Positions 12,647 through 24,268 of a stretch of 35,681 nucleotides of DNA are shown here, piece by piece. The notes below the pieces were generated by a model. The model worked only from the letters and a program-made list of their open reading frames with translations. It was not told the origin of the DNA and made no database searches. Position numbers and translations under genes: made by a program. The stretch is taken from the NCBI GenBank assembly GCA_943704495.1, contig CALSCR010000968.1, forward strand, positions 1 to 35,681, in the 5' to 3' direction. The first letter of the stretch is position 1; the number at the start of each line of letters is the position of its first letter. This DNA comes from Pigoraptor chileana (Eukaryota; Opisthokonta; Filasterea).

Positions 12647-14901
12647 TTATGCGTCCTGCGATTGTGGGTGCATTTGAAATGTGCCGTACATGCTTAAATC
12701 ACCTCCCCAGACATAGTACCCAGGCGGTCCGCGATGCCAGACAAAGCCCGTTGATGATATAATTCCTGACTCTGCCGCGATTTCCCAGCCATCGCCCTCT
12801 CCCATCCACCGATAGAGAACGGCTCTCGCCTCAAATACCGTGTCTTTACGCACGTGCGAGAGAGTAAGCCACGCACGATGCCCATGCCCTCCATCGACTG
12901 CCCAGGACGCAAACCCCTCGGCGCGCGGGAAAAATGCGTCCTTCTGCTTTCCTGGGAGCAGTTGGCCGCGGTGCGATTCGCACGAGTGGTCGACGCACGA
13001 CTCTTCCATGCGCACGCCTGCAGATCCGCGCATCATTGCCGCTGTGGGCTCGAAGAACCCCATGTACAGCATGCGATTGAAGCAGTCCGGGGCGCAGAGG
13101 GACAGTGCGCCATTGGTCGATGCGCAGGTGATCACGTGGGCCATGTCGCGTGGCGTGAGATATGGGCGGTGTGCGGCTAGTGTGAGGGCGAGCCCCGCCA
13201 CCAGCGCAGCCGACGCCGATGTGCCGCTCATGCGCGCATACTCTTCGTCCCCACGCGAGTACGCCGACAGCACGGCGACACCCGGGGCATACAGTCCCAC
13301 GCAGACGCCGCGGTTTGAAAAGCCCGCGATGGAGTCTTCTTCATCGGAAGAGCCGACGGCAATGGCCTCGGGGATGCGTGCGGGAGAGAACTGACAGGCG
13401 GTGGATGCTTCGTTGCCCGCAGCAACGACCACATGGATGCCGCGCTTGGTGGCTGCACGCACCGCTTCGTCGAGGACCATTGAAGGGCCCCCGCTGATGG
13501 CCACGAGCGCAACAGCGGGCGCTTTGTGGTTGGCGATCATCCACTCTATTCCCATGACAACAGCTGGGGGGTGGGGATGGCGTGCGTGTCATGCAGCAGC
13601 GTCACAGCAGTTTGTATACTGATGTGCCCGCATCGCGCGAGCTGCAGCAGCATAGCAGCTCACCCACATTCGCTCGCGCACACACTCGCATGCGACACAT
13701 GCACACATGGAGAGCAACCATGCGGACTGATGCGCACCTGCCACGGATGATTTTCCTGAGCAGCCTACAACGCGAAGAGGATGTAAAGTTGCGCTACGTG
13801 CAACTCCGACGGTGGCGCCTATGGCGAGCGCAGCCGTATGGGTTGCGTGACCGCTGCACATTCCAGTCTCGTCTCTTGTAACAGTACTTGACACGAGAGG
13901 TGCATTGGCGAGCACGTCGAAGCCACGTGCAACTCTGTCACCGAACTCGGTGTGAGATGCGCGCAGGGAGCTGTCGAGAAGGTACAGATGTGCACCGCCT
14001 GACGACGTGGCGCCCAGCGTGTCTGCATGCAAGCAGCGGAACATACCATCAAGGCACCGGCCCCGCTGGTCGATGCGGTCAAGTGCCCAGTGGGGCTTTG
14101 GCTGCACGAACCACTTTGCTGGCGATCGCGACGCCTGCTTGAGTATCACATCCTGTTGACTCACAGTAATAGTCAGCGACGTGGCTGCCAGTTAGTCGGT
14201 GGATAGTGAATGAGCTTGCAGTAGGCATTGTATGGTGACAGCGGAGCACGAGGTCCCTGATAAGTCCCTGACAAGATAGGTCGGGGAGTGTGCGTAAGCT
14301 TTTTAATGGCGACTGTGTAAACTTAAGTTCTTGCGATACAATTTCAGAATTATCGTCACTCGTCTGAGAGGCCTTTCAGCATTAATCATTTCGATGAACT
14401 TGCCTCCTCCACGTAGGCCACAGCGTCGCTGGCAAGGACAGCATGAAGCGTGATATTGTCGAGCACTGCGATCCAGCCCCTCGCCACATAGGTCAGCTCA
14501 ATTGCCTCTTGCCCGACCTGACCGACAGCCGCGCGCCCATCTGCAACAGCAGGCCGGACAGCCGGCCTAGGGTCTGGATCTGGTTCCGAACTAGCCACTG
14601 ACGGTGCGGCTCGAGCCGTGGCATCTTTAATTGTCGCGACATGTCCAAATGTGCCAGCCACAGTCTTTCTCAATTCATCAACTGCGCGTTGGCATGCGTT
14701 TCGCTTGAGGATGATGAGATGCACACCAGAAGTGACACCTGGTGGAGCAAGAAGGCGAGCTGTGGAATGCATGCGTGCATCGGGCGGCCTTGTGGGCGTC
14801 AACGTGCCCGGTGTTGTCCCCACTACAGTAGCAGATTCTGACAGCGCAACTCCAGCGAGGGCAGCCGCAATTACTACCGTCAAATAATAGCAATGCATCA
14901 T
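12647..14901 (-). CDS. Secreted proteinase K-like subtilase (S8A) with I9 propeptide and C-terminal beta domain
   Basis: Extracellular or vacuolar serine endopeptidase. Exons: 14901-14404, 14152-13738, 13563-12647 (stop TGA); about 609 residues. The start is the first of two adjacent ATGs, giving the signal peptide HCYYLTVVIAAALAGVALS. An inhibitor-I9 propeptide runs from GVHLIILKRNACQRAVDELR to AVAYVEED. The mature enzyme begins near HWALDRIDQR. Triad: Asp about 226 in LYLLDSSL, His about 268 in CSGHATHTA, Ser about 420 in MSGTSASAALVAGLAL; the oxyanion Asn is about 355 in VVAAGNEAS. Asp and His contexts differ from the usual D-[ST]-G and GHGTH. After NRMLYMGF comes about 150 residues resembling a pre-peptidase C-terminal type beta sandwich (VLYRWMGEGDGWEIAAES, GFVWHRGPPGYYVWGG). 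Intron 1 appears to use a GC donor. Family secure; activity likely but unproven given motif drift. Confidence 0.92.
14398..14403 (-). other. Probable GC-AG intron 5' splice site (GAG|GCAAGT) in the subtilase gene
   Basis: Exon 1 must end in phase 0 to meet exon 2 at 14152 (CAG|GAT). The only donor giving the conserved propeptide end YVEE-D is GAG|GCAAGT, which matches the known consensus for the minor GC-AG intron class. The nearby GT (14399-14398) would give the wrong phase. Confidence 0.75.
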
Positions 14902-16221
14902 CGCATGTGGCAGAGAAAGAGACGTGACCGTTCTAATAATATTGTGCCAAACAACGCCTATTGCAATGGATTCGGAACGGTCATATGAGGCGAATCGCAC
15001 AGTCGCCGGGCAGGCAAGGTATTACTCAGTGATGTCCTACAGTGATCGATTCTGTCGACGGCGTCTTAGACCGTGCACTTGCAATAGACAATAGTAATTA
15101 AAGACGCGATCAGTGCCGCTTACTTTTCCACCTTCGACCCGGCCATGTTGTGTTTCGCAGTCTGTACTGCCTGCTGGCTCAGCTGACTGACCCGGTGGCG
15201 ACCGCCGCGCAGGCGTCGGCAGTCAATACCCACTGAGCAAACCCATCCGCAGGCCCTGAATTGAATGATTCAAATCCGTCCGTGTCATTGACCTCGGACA
15301 GCCCTAAGCGAGTAAACAAGCACTGTGAAAATTGCTGGATCATGGAACTCTGGATCGCGGACGATCAGATGACGTGACAGGGAGTCGGTTCGGTTTGGCC
15401 CAATTTCAATGGTTGGAGTTCACTCAGGTCACCCGGACACATTCCAAACATTTCATCTTATTCCGCCATTGATTCAGATGGCATAAATTTTTAGGATTAA
15501 AATTTACCGATTTAACATACACACGGGAAATATGCCCATAACTCGTAATATTAAAACGAATTTTCGAACACGACCGGCTCACTGCAGTCGGCTGATCGGC
15601 TGCATCAGTCGGCAGTACTAAGCTTAGTGCCCCGGTCGATGGGTCCAGTCAAGGCAATCGTCTGCCCCTACTAGTGTAAGTGACAACTCGCCCCGGGCTG
15701 CTGTCAATGTGAAAGGCGAGGACGATTCACCTAATCAGGATCCACCGACAGTCATGGCCTGTGACGCCACGTCATGCCACAAGTTGAGCGGCGAATTAGT
15801 AGCAGCAGCTGTTTGAATCCCGGAGTATGAAAAGGCCACGTACCAGTCAGCCGCTTACATGGCGAGCCGCGCCGATTGCAATTGAAGTCAATATAATATT
15901 TACATTTATCCACCATCCTGGCCGCCACGCGAAATGAACACGCGGCAAACATCAGTGAGTTCATTTTCAGTGGTCATCCAACCACTTTCGTAGTTCCTGT
16001 GTTGCGATCAAAAATGGGAAAGAATGAACGTCAGGAAGTAGGTTTAGAAAACATCACACCGACCGACGTGAAGGTGATCGCAAGACTAGTCACGAGCATA
16101 AATACAGGCCTCTGCACCGAGACTATAAGAACTTCAGTTCCTGATAAGTCCGGCGAAAACAGAGCATTAAATGAAAATGGACTGATGCCAGTGCAATTTC
16201 CAAACCTAACATTAGGCGTCA
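14902..16221. other. 1.3-kb intergenic region: subtilase upstream region and ENaC 3' region
   Basis: No gene supported. Short open frames at 15752-15964 (minus) and 15999-16337 (plus, running into the antisense of the ENaC last exon) show no family features. The region holds two GTCGGCAG octamers (15215-15222, 15608-15615). The part near 14902-15300 should contain the subtilase promoter; no TATA box is obvious. An A-box-like TGGCTCAGCTGA (about 15176) and B-box-like GATTCAAATCC (15267-15277) are too far apart and do not fold as a tRNA. Confidence 0.55.
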
Positions 16222-19200
16222 TTATGAAAACACACCGATTTCCTGCAACTCAGCGTCGCCAGCGGGGCGGACTGCACCCTTTCGGCTCTTTCTTCGCAGG
16301 TAGGCGGCCTTCATCCACCACCATCCCAGTTCCATGAACTCGAGTATGGTGAGCCACGACGCGCCAATAAACAGGCCCAAATTGCCCCCGATGTTGCCAA
16401 AGAGGGCCTGAGGAGTGTCCGCAGCTTGTTGTTCAATGCCTAAAGCAAAAACATTCACAGACAAAACCGCCACAGAAATAGTGCCGCGAGATTAGATACT
16501 CGCATCGCGCGAATACAAGACAACGCCGAACAAAAACGAGGTTAAATCACCCTCCCATGCACAAATCACAAAGAAATTGAGACATATTTCCGGCGCGGCA
16601 TCGCGGCTGCAGCGAAACAAAACTAGCCGACTCCCGACCGGCAAAATATTCATATGATACGGCTGCACTCACTCCAAAAGTTGAGCTCCTCATAAAATAC
16701 GTCTACCAGGATGAAATTGCTTGCAAAGGCGTTCGCAGTCACGCCGAGCTTTCCCAATTGGGTTGCGGACGCCGCGTTGGACGGCGACGTTATAGCGCTG
16801 ATCGAGTACTGGAACGTTGTCTCGGAGCACGGTTCTGGGCAGTTGCAGTCGAATTTGTTGCTCGCATACTGCTTCTCAACACTCAGCCTGCAAATGTCGT
16901 CACTTGAGTTATGTATCACGCTGCACTCATCGACGGACACTGACGACGATTTGATCGGCGAGCCCGAGGGCCGACAGCCGCACTGACTGATGACTTCCTG
17001 GTCGCGACACTTCGAATAGCAAGTCGACAACGAGTAAGTCTCGCCGTCCTCGAGCACTGTGTCTTTGCACGTCCCGTAGGGTGACTTGAGATTGCTGATC
17101 GATATGCGCCGCACGCTGACGCGATAGTGACGACCGGGCTCAAGACCAAACCCCTGCTCGTCAATGTTGAACGGCTTGGTCGAATCGTGTACTTGCATCT
17201 GACAGGTCAAGAGAGCGTTTCAATGTAGGATTTCAGTGGCACGACAATTGCACAAGTAACAGTCAATTCACAAGCGTCGAAACATTCAATGTTCAGCAAA
17301 TTGGAACGGATGGCCAGACTAAATGCGTGACCTCCATATTAAACATAAGTGGAGGTCAGCACTACAGACTGTGGTCGTTGCGGTTCTCGTGCAATTTAGA
17401 TTGACAGCGGAAAAACCAAGCCTTGCTGTGTCATCGATCCGCACACCATTCTGACTCCCGACATTGCGGTGACCGATTGGAATATTTGAGTCGAATCAAC
17501 AAGAAAATAGGACAACAATCCGAGGCAGGGCATGCAGTGTCACATGTGAACAATAGATATAAAATAGTCACATGCGTTTAGAACGGAGCTCACCAGCACG
17601 CCCGCTTCGGAAGTGCTTGGAAGGTAATCATCCTGCTGTATGTTTAGCTTGAGGCGCAGACCGTACTGGGCGCCCGGACGACTGCTCACCTCTGTCGTTC
17701 CTGTGCCATCGCCATTAAATTGGTAGCACATACCGTAGTCGTTGTCTGTTTTGTTCGTAAGCGACGAAGTGCAGTCTGCGCAAGTGCAGGCGACACAGAG
17801 AATACAGCGTTCAGTGAGACCGTGAGCTCTATGGCTGCTTTTATGTCACAGCCCATGACACCCATGTAAGTTGAGTTTAGAACCTTCCAATTCACAAATG
17901 AAAGGGGATGCAAGGCCCTCTAATCCCTATTACCGACAGAGAACAGTAAGACTATAACGGCATCACAGACTATCACGAGCCAGTAGACTATCACGAGCCA
18001 GTTGTTGCACATCGGTGAGCATTCAAGCGAGCGTGATTAAGCCGTGCTATCTTAGCTTAATACGACCGATATAACAAAAACTGACGGACAAACACACCGT
18101 TGCCATTGTTTTGACCGATTGACATCAACATACAAAATAAAAATAAAAATTATTCGTCACATAATACAAACATTAGTCGCAACATACGAATGTCGGGATT
18201 GAACCTTTAGCTTGTAACCACGGCAACTTACCAGACAAGCTGTAGGTGCAATCATGAATAAAGTCGGTTCGATTCTGGTGGTAATATGTCGCCATGTCGA
18301 TTTTCTTGATCGCAGGACGAATTGTCGACACGTCCGAGGTGAAGTTGCCATAGCCTGCTTTTTGCATGGCCGTCATGCTCGCGATGTTCAGATTGCAAAA
18401 TGTGACCGTGGGAAACACCATGTCCCTCACATATGACACAGTGAACTGGCCCGATATTAATGGGGTGTCATGTATGCATGCAAGGGTACGGTGTGCGTGT
18501 CATGTGCGTGTGTGCGTGAGTAGCGGTATATTTGTACCGTAACGTTTGCGTTGGGGGGGGGGGGTGGGCGAAGATTGAACGTGAGTGTCATGGCCAGACC
18601 ACATTCCGACTCGAAAAAAACACCACGCCATCCCCTTTCCGAGGGAAAATGCTGAACAATACCGACTGCCATGACAGCATCACTGATGAGTAGGTGATTT
18701 ACACTCATACCACCACTGCGCACTGGCACGTGCTGACAATAGTTGAGACACTGTGCACGAATGATCCACATCACAAGACACACACGCACGCATACATTCA
18801 GTATTACGCACACTGACTAATGGTTTGCATTTGATACATCACAGTACACATACACACAGACGCACACACACACACACACACAACCACACTGGCAGACACA
18901 TGTCGCCATACATCCGACACATTCATGCTAGTACCTGCGTCGTCGATGCATAATCAAGATAGTCCAGAATCAGGTTCATGATCAGATAAATCGTCGCTGC
19001 CAGCGCCCCGAGAAATACGACTGTCCAAAACACCTTGCGAGTGAACATATGGCCCCTTTGGAACGCACGGTTGATGCCGTGCATGGAGGTTGTTTCCATA
19101 AAGGACATAATTATCGCTCGCCAGTTTGTCGGAAACGCAACAACTGGGGCCAGCTCCTCAACCTCCTCGCCGTTATAGTGGTGGGGGCCGCCAGTCTTGC

Positions 19201-19369
19201 CGTTTTGAGCACCGCCGCCGCCGCCCGCCACCACCGCCCCACGCCTAGCCTCTTCCAGTTGGCGAGTGAATTCCGCTGCTTGTTCGCGCATCCGCTCCTC
19301 AAAGTGCGCGGTTAGTCGGCGCTCGAGCGCACTGAACGCCCGTTGATCGTGATCGTCCATGCCGTTCAT
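16222..19369 (-). CDS. DEG/ENaC (amiloride-sensitive) sodium channel subunit
   Basis: Trimeric, voltage-independent Na+ channel subunit of the plasma membrane. Exons: 19369-18935, 18445-18232, 17775-17594, 17198-16673, 16439-16222; phases join to about 524 residues, normal for the family. The N-terminus has a charged coiled-coil-like helix (about 9-43) and a Gly-rich linker, then the cytosolic gating motif HG (97-98, in TTSMHGINRAF) and TM1 (about 112-134). The extracellular part includes FPTVTFCNLN after TM1, YGMCYQFNGDG, GLRLKLNIQQDDYLPS, SPYGTCKDT and a Cys-rich block with CYSKCRDQEVISQCGC. Before TM2 is FWSIEQQ; TM2 carries GGNLGLFIGAS, with the G-x-S selectivity filter about 478-480, then WLTILEFMEL. 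All hallmark motifs are intact. The gating stimulus (acid, peptide, mechanical) cannot be read from sequence. Confidence 0.93.
18553..18564 (+). repeat. Poly-G run in ENaC intron 1
   Basis: Twelve consecutive G in the intron 18446-18934 (poly-C on the coding strand). The same intron carries a CA-rich microsatellite at about 18846-18890. Confidence 0.9.
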
Positions 19370-19882
19370 TCACGTGTCGGCTTGCAGTCTGTCTGTCGGC
19401 AGTGGACGGCCCTATTGTAATCAAAGGGGTTCAGCCACACAGCGGGAGATCACTGACTGACGAAACACAGCACGAATTTCAGCCCTCCACGAATTCAGTT
19501 CATTCCGGCTGCATTGTGCTGGATCCCGATTATCGTTGTAGACGTTTGAGGATTTGTCTAAGTTTCGTTCCGGGCGAGGGAGTACCCTGTGACAACCGAC
19601 GGCCACCATATTTTCCAAAAGTGGGGCCGTTGCTATGGCATAATTGTATTGCCCATAGTGAACTCTAAAGCCAATTATAGACACAATAAATTTAATCGGT
19701 TGGCCGCATAACTTGAGTAATATATGGATAAGGTCCAATCAACAGCAGCTCCTCAGTGCAAGAGGCACACGCGACTGCGAATGCACGGGGAGCACTCACG
19801 GTGCAATGCCTTTTATAAAATTCAAAATTTTGTTGGCCAAGCGGCGGCACCACGATCTCCACGGAAGTCACTTCCGACCCAA
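19370..19882. other. Intergenic region: ENaC upstream region and lipase 3' region
   Basis: 513 bases with no supported gene. Just upstream of the ENaC ATG are a CACGTG (about 19371-19376) and a GTCGGCAG octamer (19395-19402). An 88-codon plus-strand frame at 19402-19668 has no recognisable motif. Confidence 0.55.
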
Positions 19883-22379
19883 CTAAGCAGATGTCGGAGC
19901 CTGGGCCTTTGGTGCTGTGCTCTCCTTGAGAAGAGAAATGACGCGCGGAAAGATCTTCTGGGGGGCGTCCTGGGCCCACATGAGATCAATGTGCTCGTAT
20001 TTTTCCTCCTTGTACTTGTAAATGTTCTTGGGAAGGCGCGCCAGCAGCTGCGACAAGAAATAAACGTCACAACCGGCCGGTGAGGGACGAAAGAAATAAT
20101 TGGCACAGGCCGACTATGTAGGCAAGATGCAAAAAAAAGATGCTCAAAGGCAGATCAGGGAAACACAGGGAAAACACACCCAGTCCACGTCGGTGATGCC
20201 GTCAGAGCCGCCGTAAAAGAGGGCCATTGGGCACTTGATTTGGCCCACGGGATAGCTGTGCGGGTTGATCGCGCGGTAGTGGGAGCTGCGGCGCACATCG
20301 TGGCGGTCGTCATACATTTGAAACGAGTCCGTCGCCACAATTTGCATCCAGTGCTGCATGAGTGTGAACAACAAGCAGAAGCAATATATTAATTATTAGA
20401 AATACGTCTTTAGAAGATGCACACAGCGCGCAGAGCAGAGCAGTTGAAATGTTCCAAGTGTTCACCCATGGACTTCACAAGAAAGGCAGTCACCCACCAC
20501 AACGTTCTTGACGCTTCCGTAAGAGTAGAGGTGTGAGTACAGTAGCTTCTTGCGCTCAATGGGACCGTAGTTCTTCATGTGCCACCCAAACAGATACTTG
20601 CAAGATGCATCGATGATGGCGACAAACGAGTTGCGGGAAAGAAGATTGCGCCAGAAAATGACAGAGCTGAGAATGGCCTGGTGACCGAAGATGAGGAAAA
20701 TCGAGTCGGGTGCCATTTCGACAAAATTCTTGAGCGGGCCGTCCTTAAGACCTGTATTTTTTTTTGTTGAACGCACGCACACACATAAACACAAACAGGA
20801 TTCAGTGATCACAACGCCACATGCAATTAAACCATTGAATCCAACGTACCTGTACACTGCTGAGTGGTGTACGGCGTGGTTACCATCGATGACTAATATA
20901 CGGACACTGCATCAGCATGAGGGAGCAATTCGCACACAACAGCCCACATACCCTTTGCCTTCCCCGCAGGCGCAAGCGCCACAAACAGAGAGATCTTGCT
21001 GGCGAGTGTTGCATTAATCGAAAAGGCCGCAAATGCCTGCGCCGTGCCCTGCGAGAAGCCGACGTACCCAATCTGAGCGTGCTTAGTGTGTCCCAGAATG
21101 TAGTGGACATTCGCGGGAACATCAAATTGGGCCATTTCGTCTGTAAGAGTAGAAAGCACGGCATGCACGCGTGAGTGAACCACATATACTGCCATACACA
21201 CGAGCCCTTACGGCCCCTCTCGATGCCAAAAAGTGCACTCACGCCTGCACAAAGGCACATACACAGACATTTTTTTACTTACATCAGACACTTATGCCCA
21301 TAGGTGGAATTATAGCCACTGTGTACCACCCAATTCACTCGATAATTCACTCGACATATTCACACACATGGCAGAGGATGATACGCCAATGGCACTCACC
21401 GAGGCTGAAGTCCCAAAACGCGGCGTCTGTGTTCTTCAGGCGCGTATGGCGACAGCTGTATCGGTTGCCGCGGTTGTTGCCAATCCACACATCAAACCCT
21501 GCATCTGCGAGCTTAAATGCAATCATTTCCCTCGTCGCCACCCTGCAGGCACGATGTATCAGCCATAAGTACACGGGGCATAAAGCCCTACACTACACTT
21601 GAACCCTACATCACGATTGCCACAAGCGTCAGATGATGAGCAGCGTGCGATCACACTCACCATCCTTCACTGTTCATGAGAAGGCCGTGTTGAAGAAGTA
21701 CAGACGGGCGATCGCCGTCATGGTGTGCCGTGTCATGCTTGCCCCGCGGGATGCGATGGAGTGTCAAGAGATAGCCATCCTCAGTCCGCACAACATGCTC
21801 CTCGCCCGTGTAGCCACTACAGCATAAGATACAGCATCAAACCCCGAATGAGCAACAAGCACCATAAAGTGAAATGGATGCAGTGCAACGACATCGTACG
21901 TTTTATGTGCATAGTGCGACAAGAACTCACAAGTAATTGATAAGCTCGAGTGTGCTGAGGTCGCATGCGGGATGCTCAGCGTCGTCGCGGTAGCCGCGGA
22001 AAAACCGAACCCCTTGCCTGCACGTGTGAACGAACCACATGGTGAGACACACCCGGCCAACCTCACGCACTCACAATAACCTGCGAGAAGTAAAATAACA
22101 AGCCAAAAGCATACGCACCGAACGGCCTTTGAGCGAAGCCAGTCCAACAGCGACGTAATTGGCTGCGGAACGAAGGCGAAAACACAACGGGAAACGAATT
22201 CGACGAAAAGAACCTGCCGTGATGGATGAGATATGCGATGTGTCAGTATGGCATGTCCTCCACTGGATTTATGTCTTCTGCTTCCACCAATCATCACATC
22301 CGACACCAACCACAAGGGCGAAGATGAGCCGCGAGTAGCCGCCGAGGCCAATGTGAATGAACCGCTGTCCCATCAGCAT
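19883..22379 (-). CDS. Acid-lipase-family (LIPA/gastric lipase-like) alpha/beta hydrolase
   Basis: Hydrolyses triglycerides or sterol esters, in animals usually in lysosomes or the gut. Exons: 22379-22311, 22213-22119, 22017-21931, 21816-21661, 21542-21400, 21140-20952, 20751-20498, 20353-20180, 20047-19883 (stop TAG); phases join to about 443 residues. Four exons (3, 4, 5, 6) are under 200 bases. Family blocks in order: [63 protein letters not shown], nucleophile elbow YVGFSQGT (Ser about 213), [13 protein letters not shown] (catalytic Asp nearby, about 382-388) and YEHIDLMW (His about 408). Triad intact. The N-terminus (about residues 7-45) is strongly hydrophobic, more like a membrane anchor than a cleaved signal. 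The first exon border is the weakest. Head-to-head with LSM2 across a TCACGTGA box. Confidence 0.92.
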
Positions 22380-22800
22380 TTTCGGTGGACGACGTTGCCT
22401 GAACCGTGGGAGCACATACCTTATGCATCGTGTTGTTTTGTATTGTTCCAGTGGAGATCCGCCGAATTTGCGGTCACTGACAGAGAATTTAGTCCAGTCG
22501 GCGCCAGTCTGAAGCGGCTGATATTTTGATCCGGGATGAGTGGGAGTTATTTCGGACATGGATCACGTGATATCCAAGTTACGATGCCAGTCGGAAAATC
22601 AGACAATTTATCCGTCAATCTGTCACTGTTTTCCGACGGCCCAGCATTAGGCAAACGGTTGGTTCATTCAGACGAGTGTGTTCTTAATCACGCGGCAAAC
22701 GGATTGCATTTTCAGCATATACGAAGTGCTGATCGATATGTAAACAACGGCTGAAGTTGAGCAGTACCGTTTTTAAGTAGTTTCTTTTTTTTCTCTCACC
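22380..22800. promoter_or_regulatory. Divergent promoter region of the lipase and LSM2 genes
   Basis: 421 bases between two start codons. TCACGTGA lies at 22563-22570. The T/C-rich stretch at 22779-22800 directly precedes the LSM2 ATG. No gene seen. Confidence 0.55.
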
Positions 22801-23524
22801 ATGGTGAGTTTCGAGCCATTTTTCTTCTTCTGACGATGTGGCGCCATTTACACTCTTCATCGTTCTTCACAAACATAGCGTATGTCATTGATTCACGCTG
22901 TTCTCTTTTCCTTGCTGTTGTCCCGCGCAGCTATTTTATTCGTTTTTCAAGACCCTTGTCGGGAAAGAGGTTGTTGTCGAACTCAAAAATGACGTTGGCA
23001 TAAGGTGCGACTCCGACCATGATGTGTGGTCGAGTTTGTCGTAAATTGCGACCTCGTGTATACAAAACAGTGATCTCTAAGGGATTTATGAGTGTGCGCA
23101 AGTAATTCCTATCCTTAATCTCGATCCATTGCTGTCCTGTATTTGTGTGGCTGTTTGGTCTGTTCGACTACAGGGGAACACTTCATTCCGTGGACCAGTT
23201 TTTGAACATCAAACTCAATGATGTCAGTGTTACCGAGCCTGAAAAATATCCGCACATGGTAGGTTTTAGGAGTTATTTGAGGACCACATGTGTCTTCACT
23301 TATTTCCAACAGCTCTTATAACTGGCGCGGGAATTGATCGACTGACCCCATGTTCACCGGCAATCCACAATGCATCCCATGACATGCAGCTGTCAGTCAA
23401 AAACTGTTTTATTCGTGGCTCTGTTGTGCGATATGTACAACTCCCCGCCGAAGAAGTGGATACGGAGCTTCTGCAGGACGCAGCAAGGAGAGAGGCAAGC
23501 CAGCCCGTGGCGGCGACGGCGTGA
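22801..23524 (+). CDS. LSM2: U6 snRNA-associated Sm-like protein LSm2
   Basis: Subunit of the nuclear LSm2-8 ring that binds U6 snRNA and the cytoplasmic LSm1-7 ring for mRNA decay. Exons: 22801-22803 (the ATG alone, CACC before it, donor GTGAGT immediately after), 22931-23004, 23174-23258, 23390-23524 (stop TGA); 98 residues against 95 in human. Sm1 motif: LFYSFFKTLVGKEVVVELKN to RGTLHSVDQFLNIKLNDVSV; Sm2 motif: LSVKNCFIRGSVVRYVQLP, including the IRG triplet. The C-terminus EEVDTELLQDAARREA matches the family. The stop lies 35 bases from the CHMP3 stop on the other strand. Identity secure. The one-codon first exon is the only placement that gives a methionine in phase with CTATTTTATTCG at 22931. 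Confidence 0.97.
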
Positions 23525-23559
23525 GGCGCCTCCGGGCCGTGCGTTCGGCTGACACGTGC

Positions 23560-24226
23560 TCACGCCGTGCGGAGTGCCTCCAGACGCGCTTGCATCACGT
23601 CCTCGCCGTCCTCCTCGTCGGCTGCCTCGGCTTCCTTGCCCTTGCCCTGCGCGTGGACATGTGCCGGCATTGTGTGCGTGTGCGTGGCAGTGTGCCAAAA
23701 TGAACGCTGAATAACACGCTCGTGCTTAGAAGCGAACATCACTAAACATCAAGACACTCACATGGGATCCCGTAGCACTGACCTCCCCCAGGCTGTCCGA
23801 CACATGACCCGCAGACCCAAGCGCCCCTGTACATGCAAAACACACAGAAATATGCTTTTCAGTCAGCGGGCGTGTCTGTGCGTGTGGTTGTGCATGTGCA
23901 TTCAATGTACGTTATGCGTGTACCATAGTGCAGAATGTGCACGTGTATGCCTTTTGTGCCACAGTCGGTGTATCTGTAGTGCATGTTGAAATGTATATGC
24001 ACAGAGAAATGTGTGGCCGTATACAAGCATCAAGGCAAGCGAGTCTGCGTATGTGAATTCATGTGTGTGTGTGTTTTCGTCTGTGTTTGACAAACCGTTT
24101 GTGATCTCCCACAACAGTGCGTCCACATGCGCATCGGCCTCTGCGTCCAAATCGTCCGATTCTCCGGCGGTCATAGCGTCCTCCATCATCTCTTCAATGA
24201 GACCCGCCTGCAAGTGACAATGGCGC

Positions 24227-24268
<42 letters not shown>

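Noticed and set aside
15176-15277. tRNA gene suggested by A-box-like TGGCTCAGCTGA and B-box-like GATTCAAATCC
   Set aside because: The boxes are about 90 bases apart and the flanking bases do not form T or acceptor stems.
15999-16337. 112-codon plus-strand frame upstream of and overlapping the ENaC last exon
   Set aside because: The second half is antisense to the conserved ENaC C-terminus and the first half has no similarity signal.
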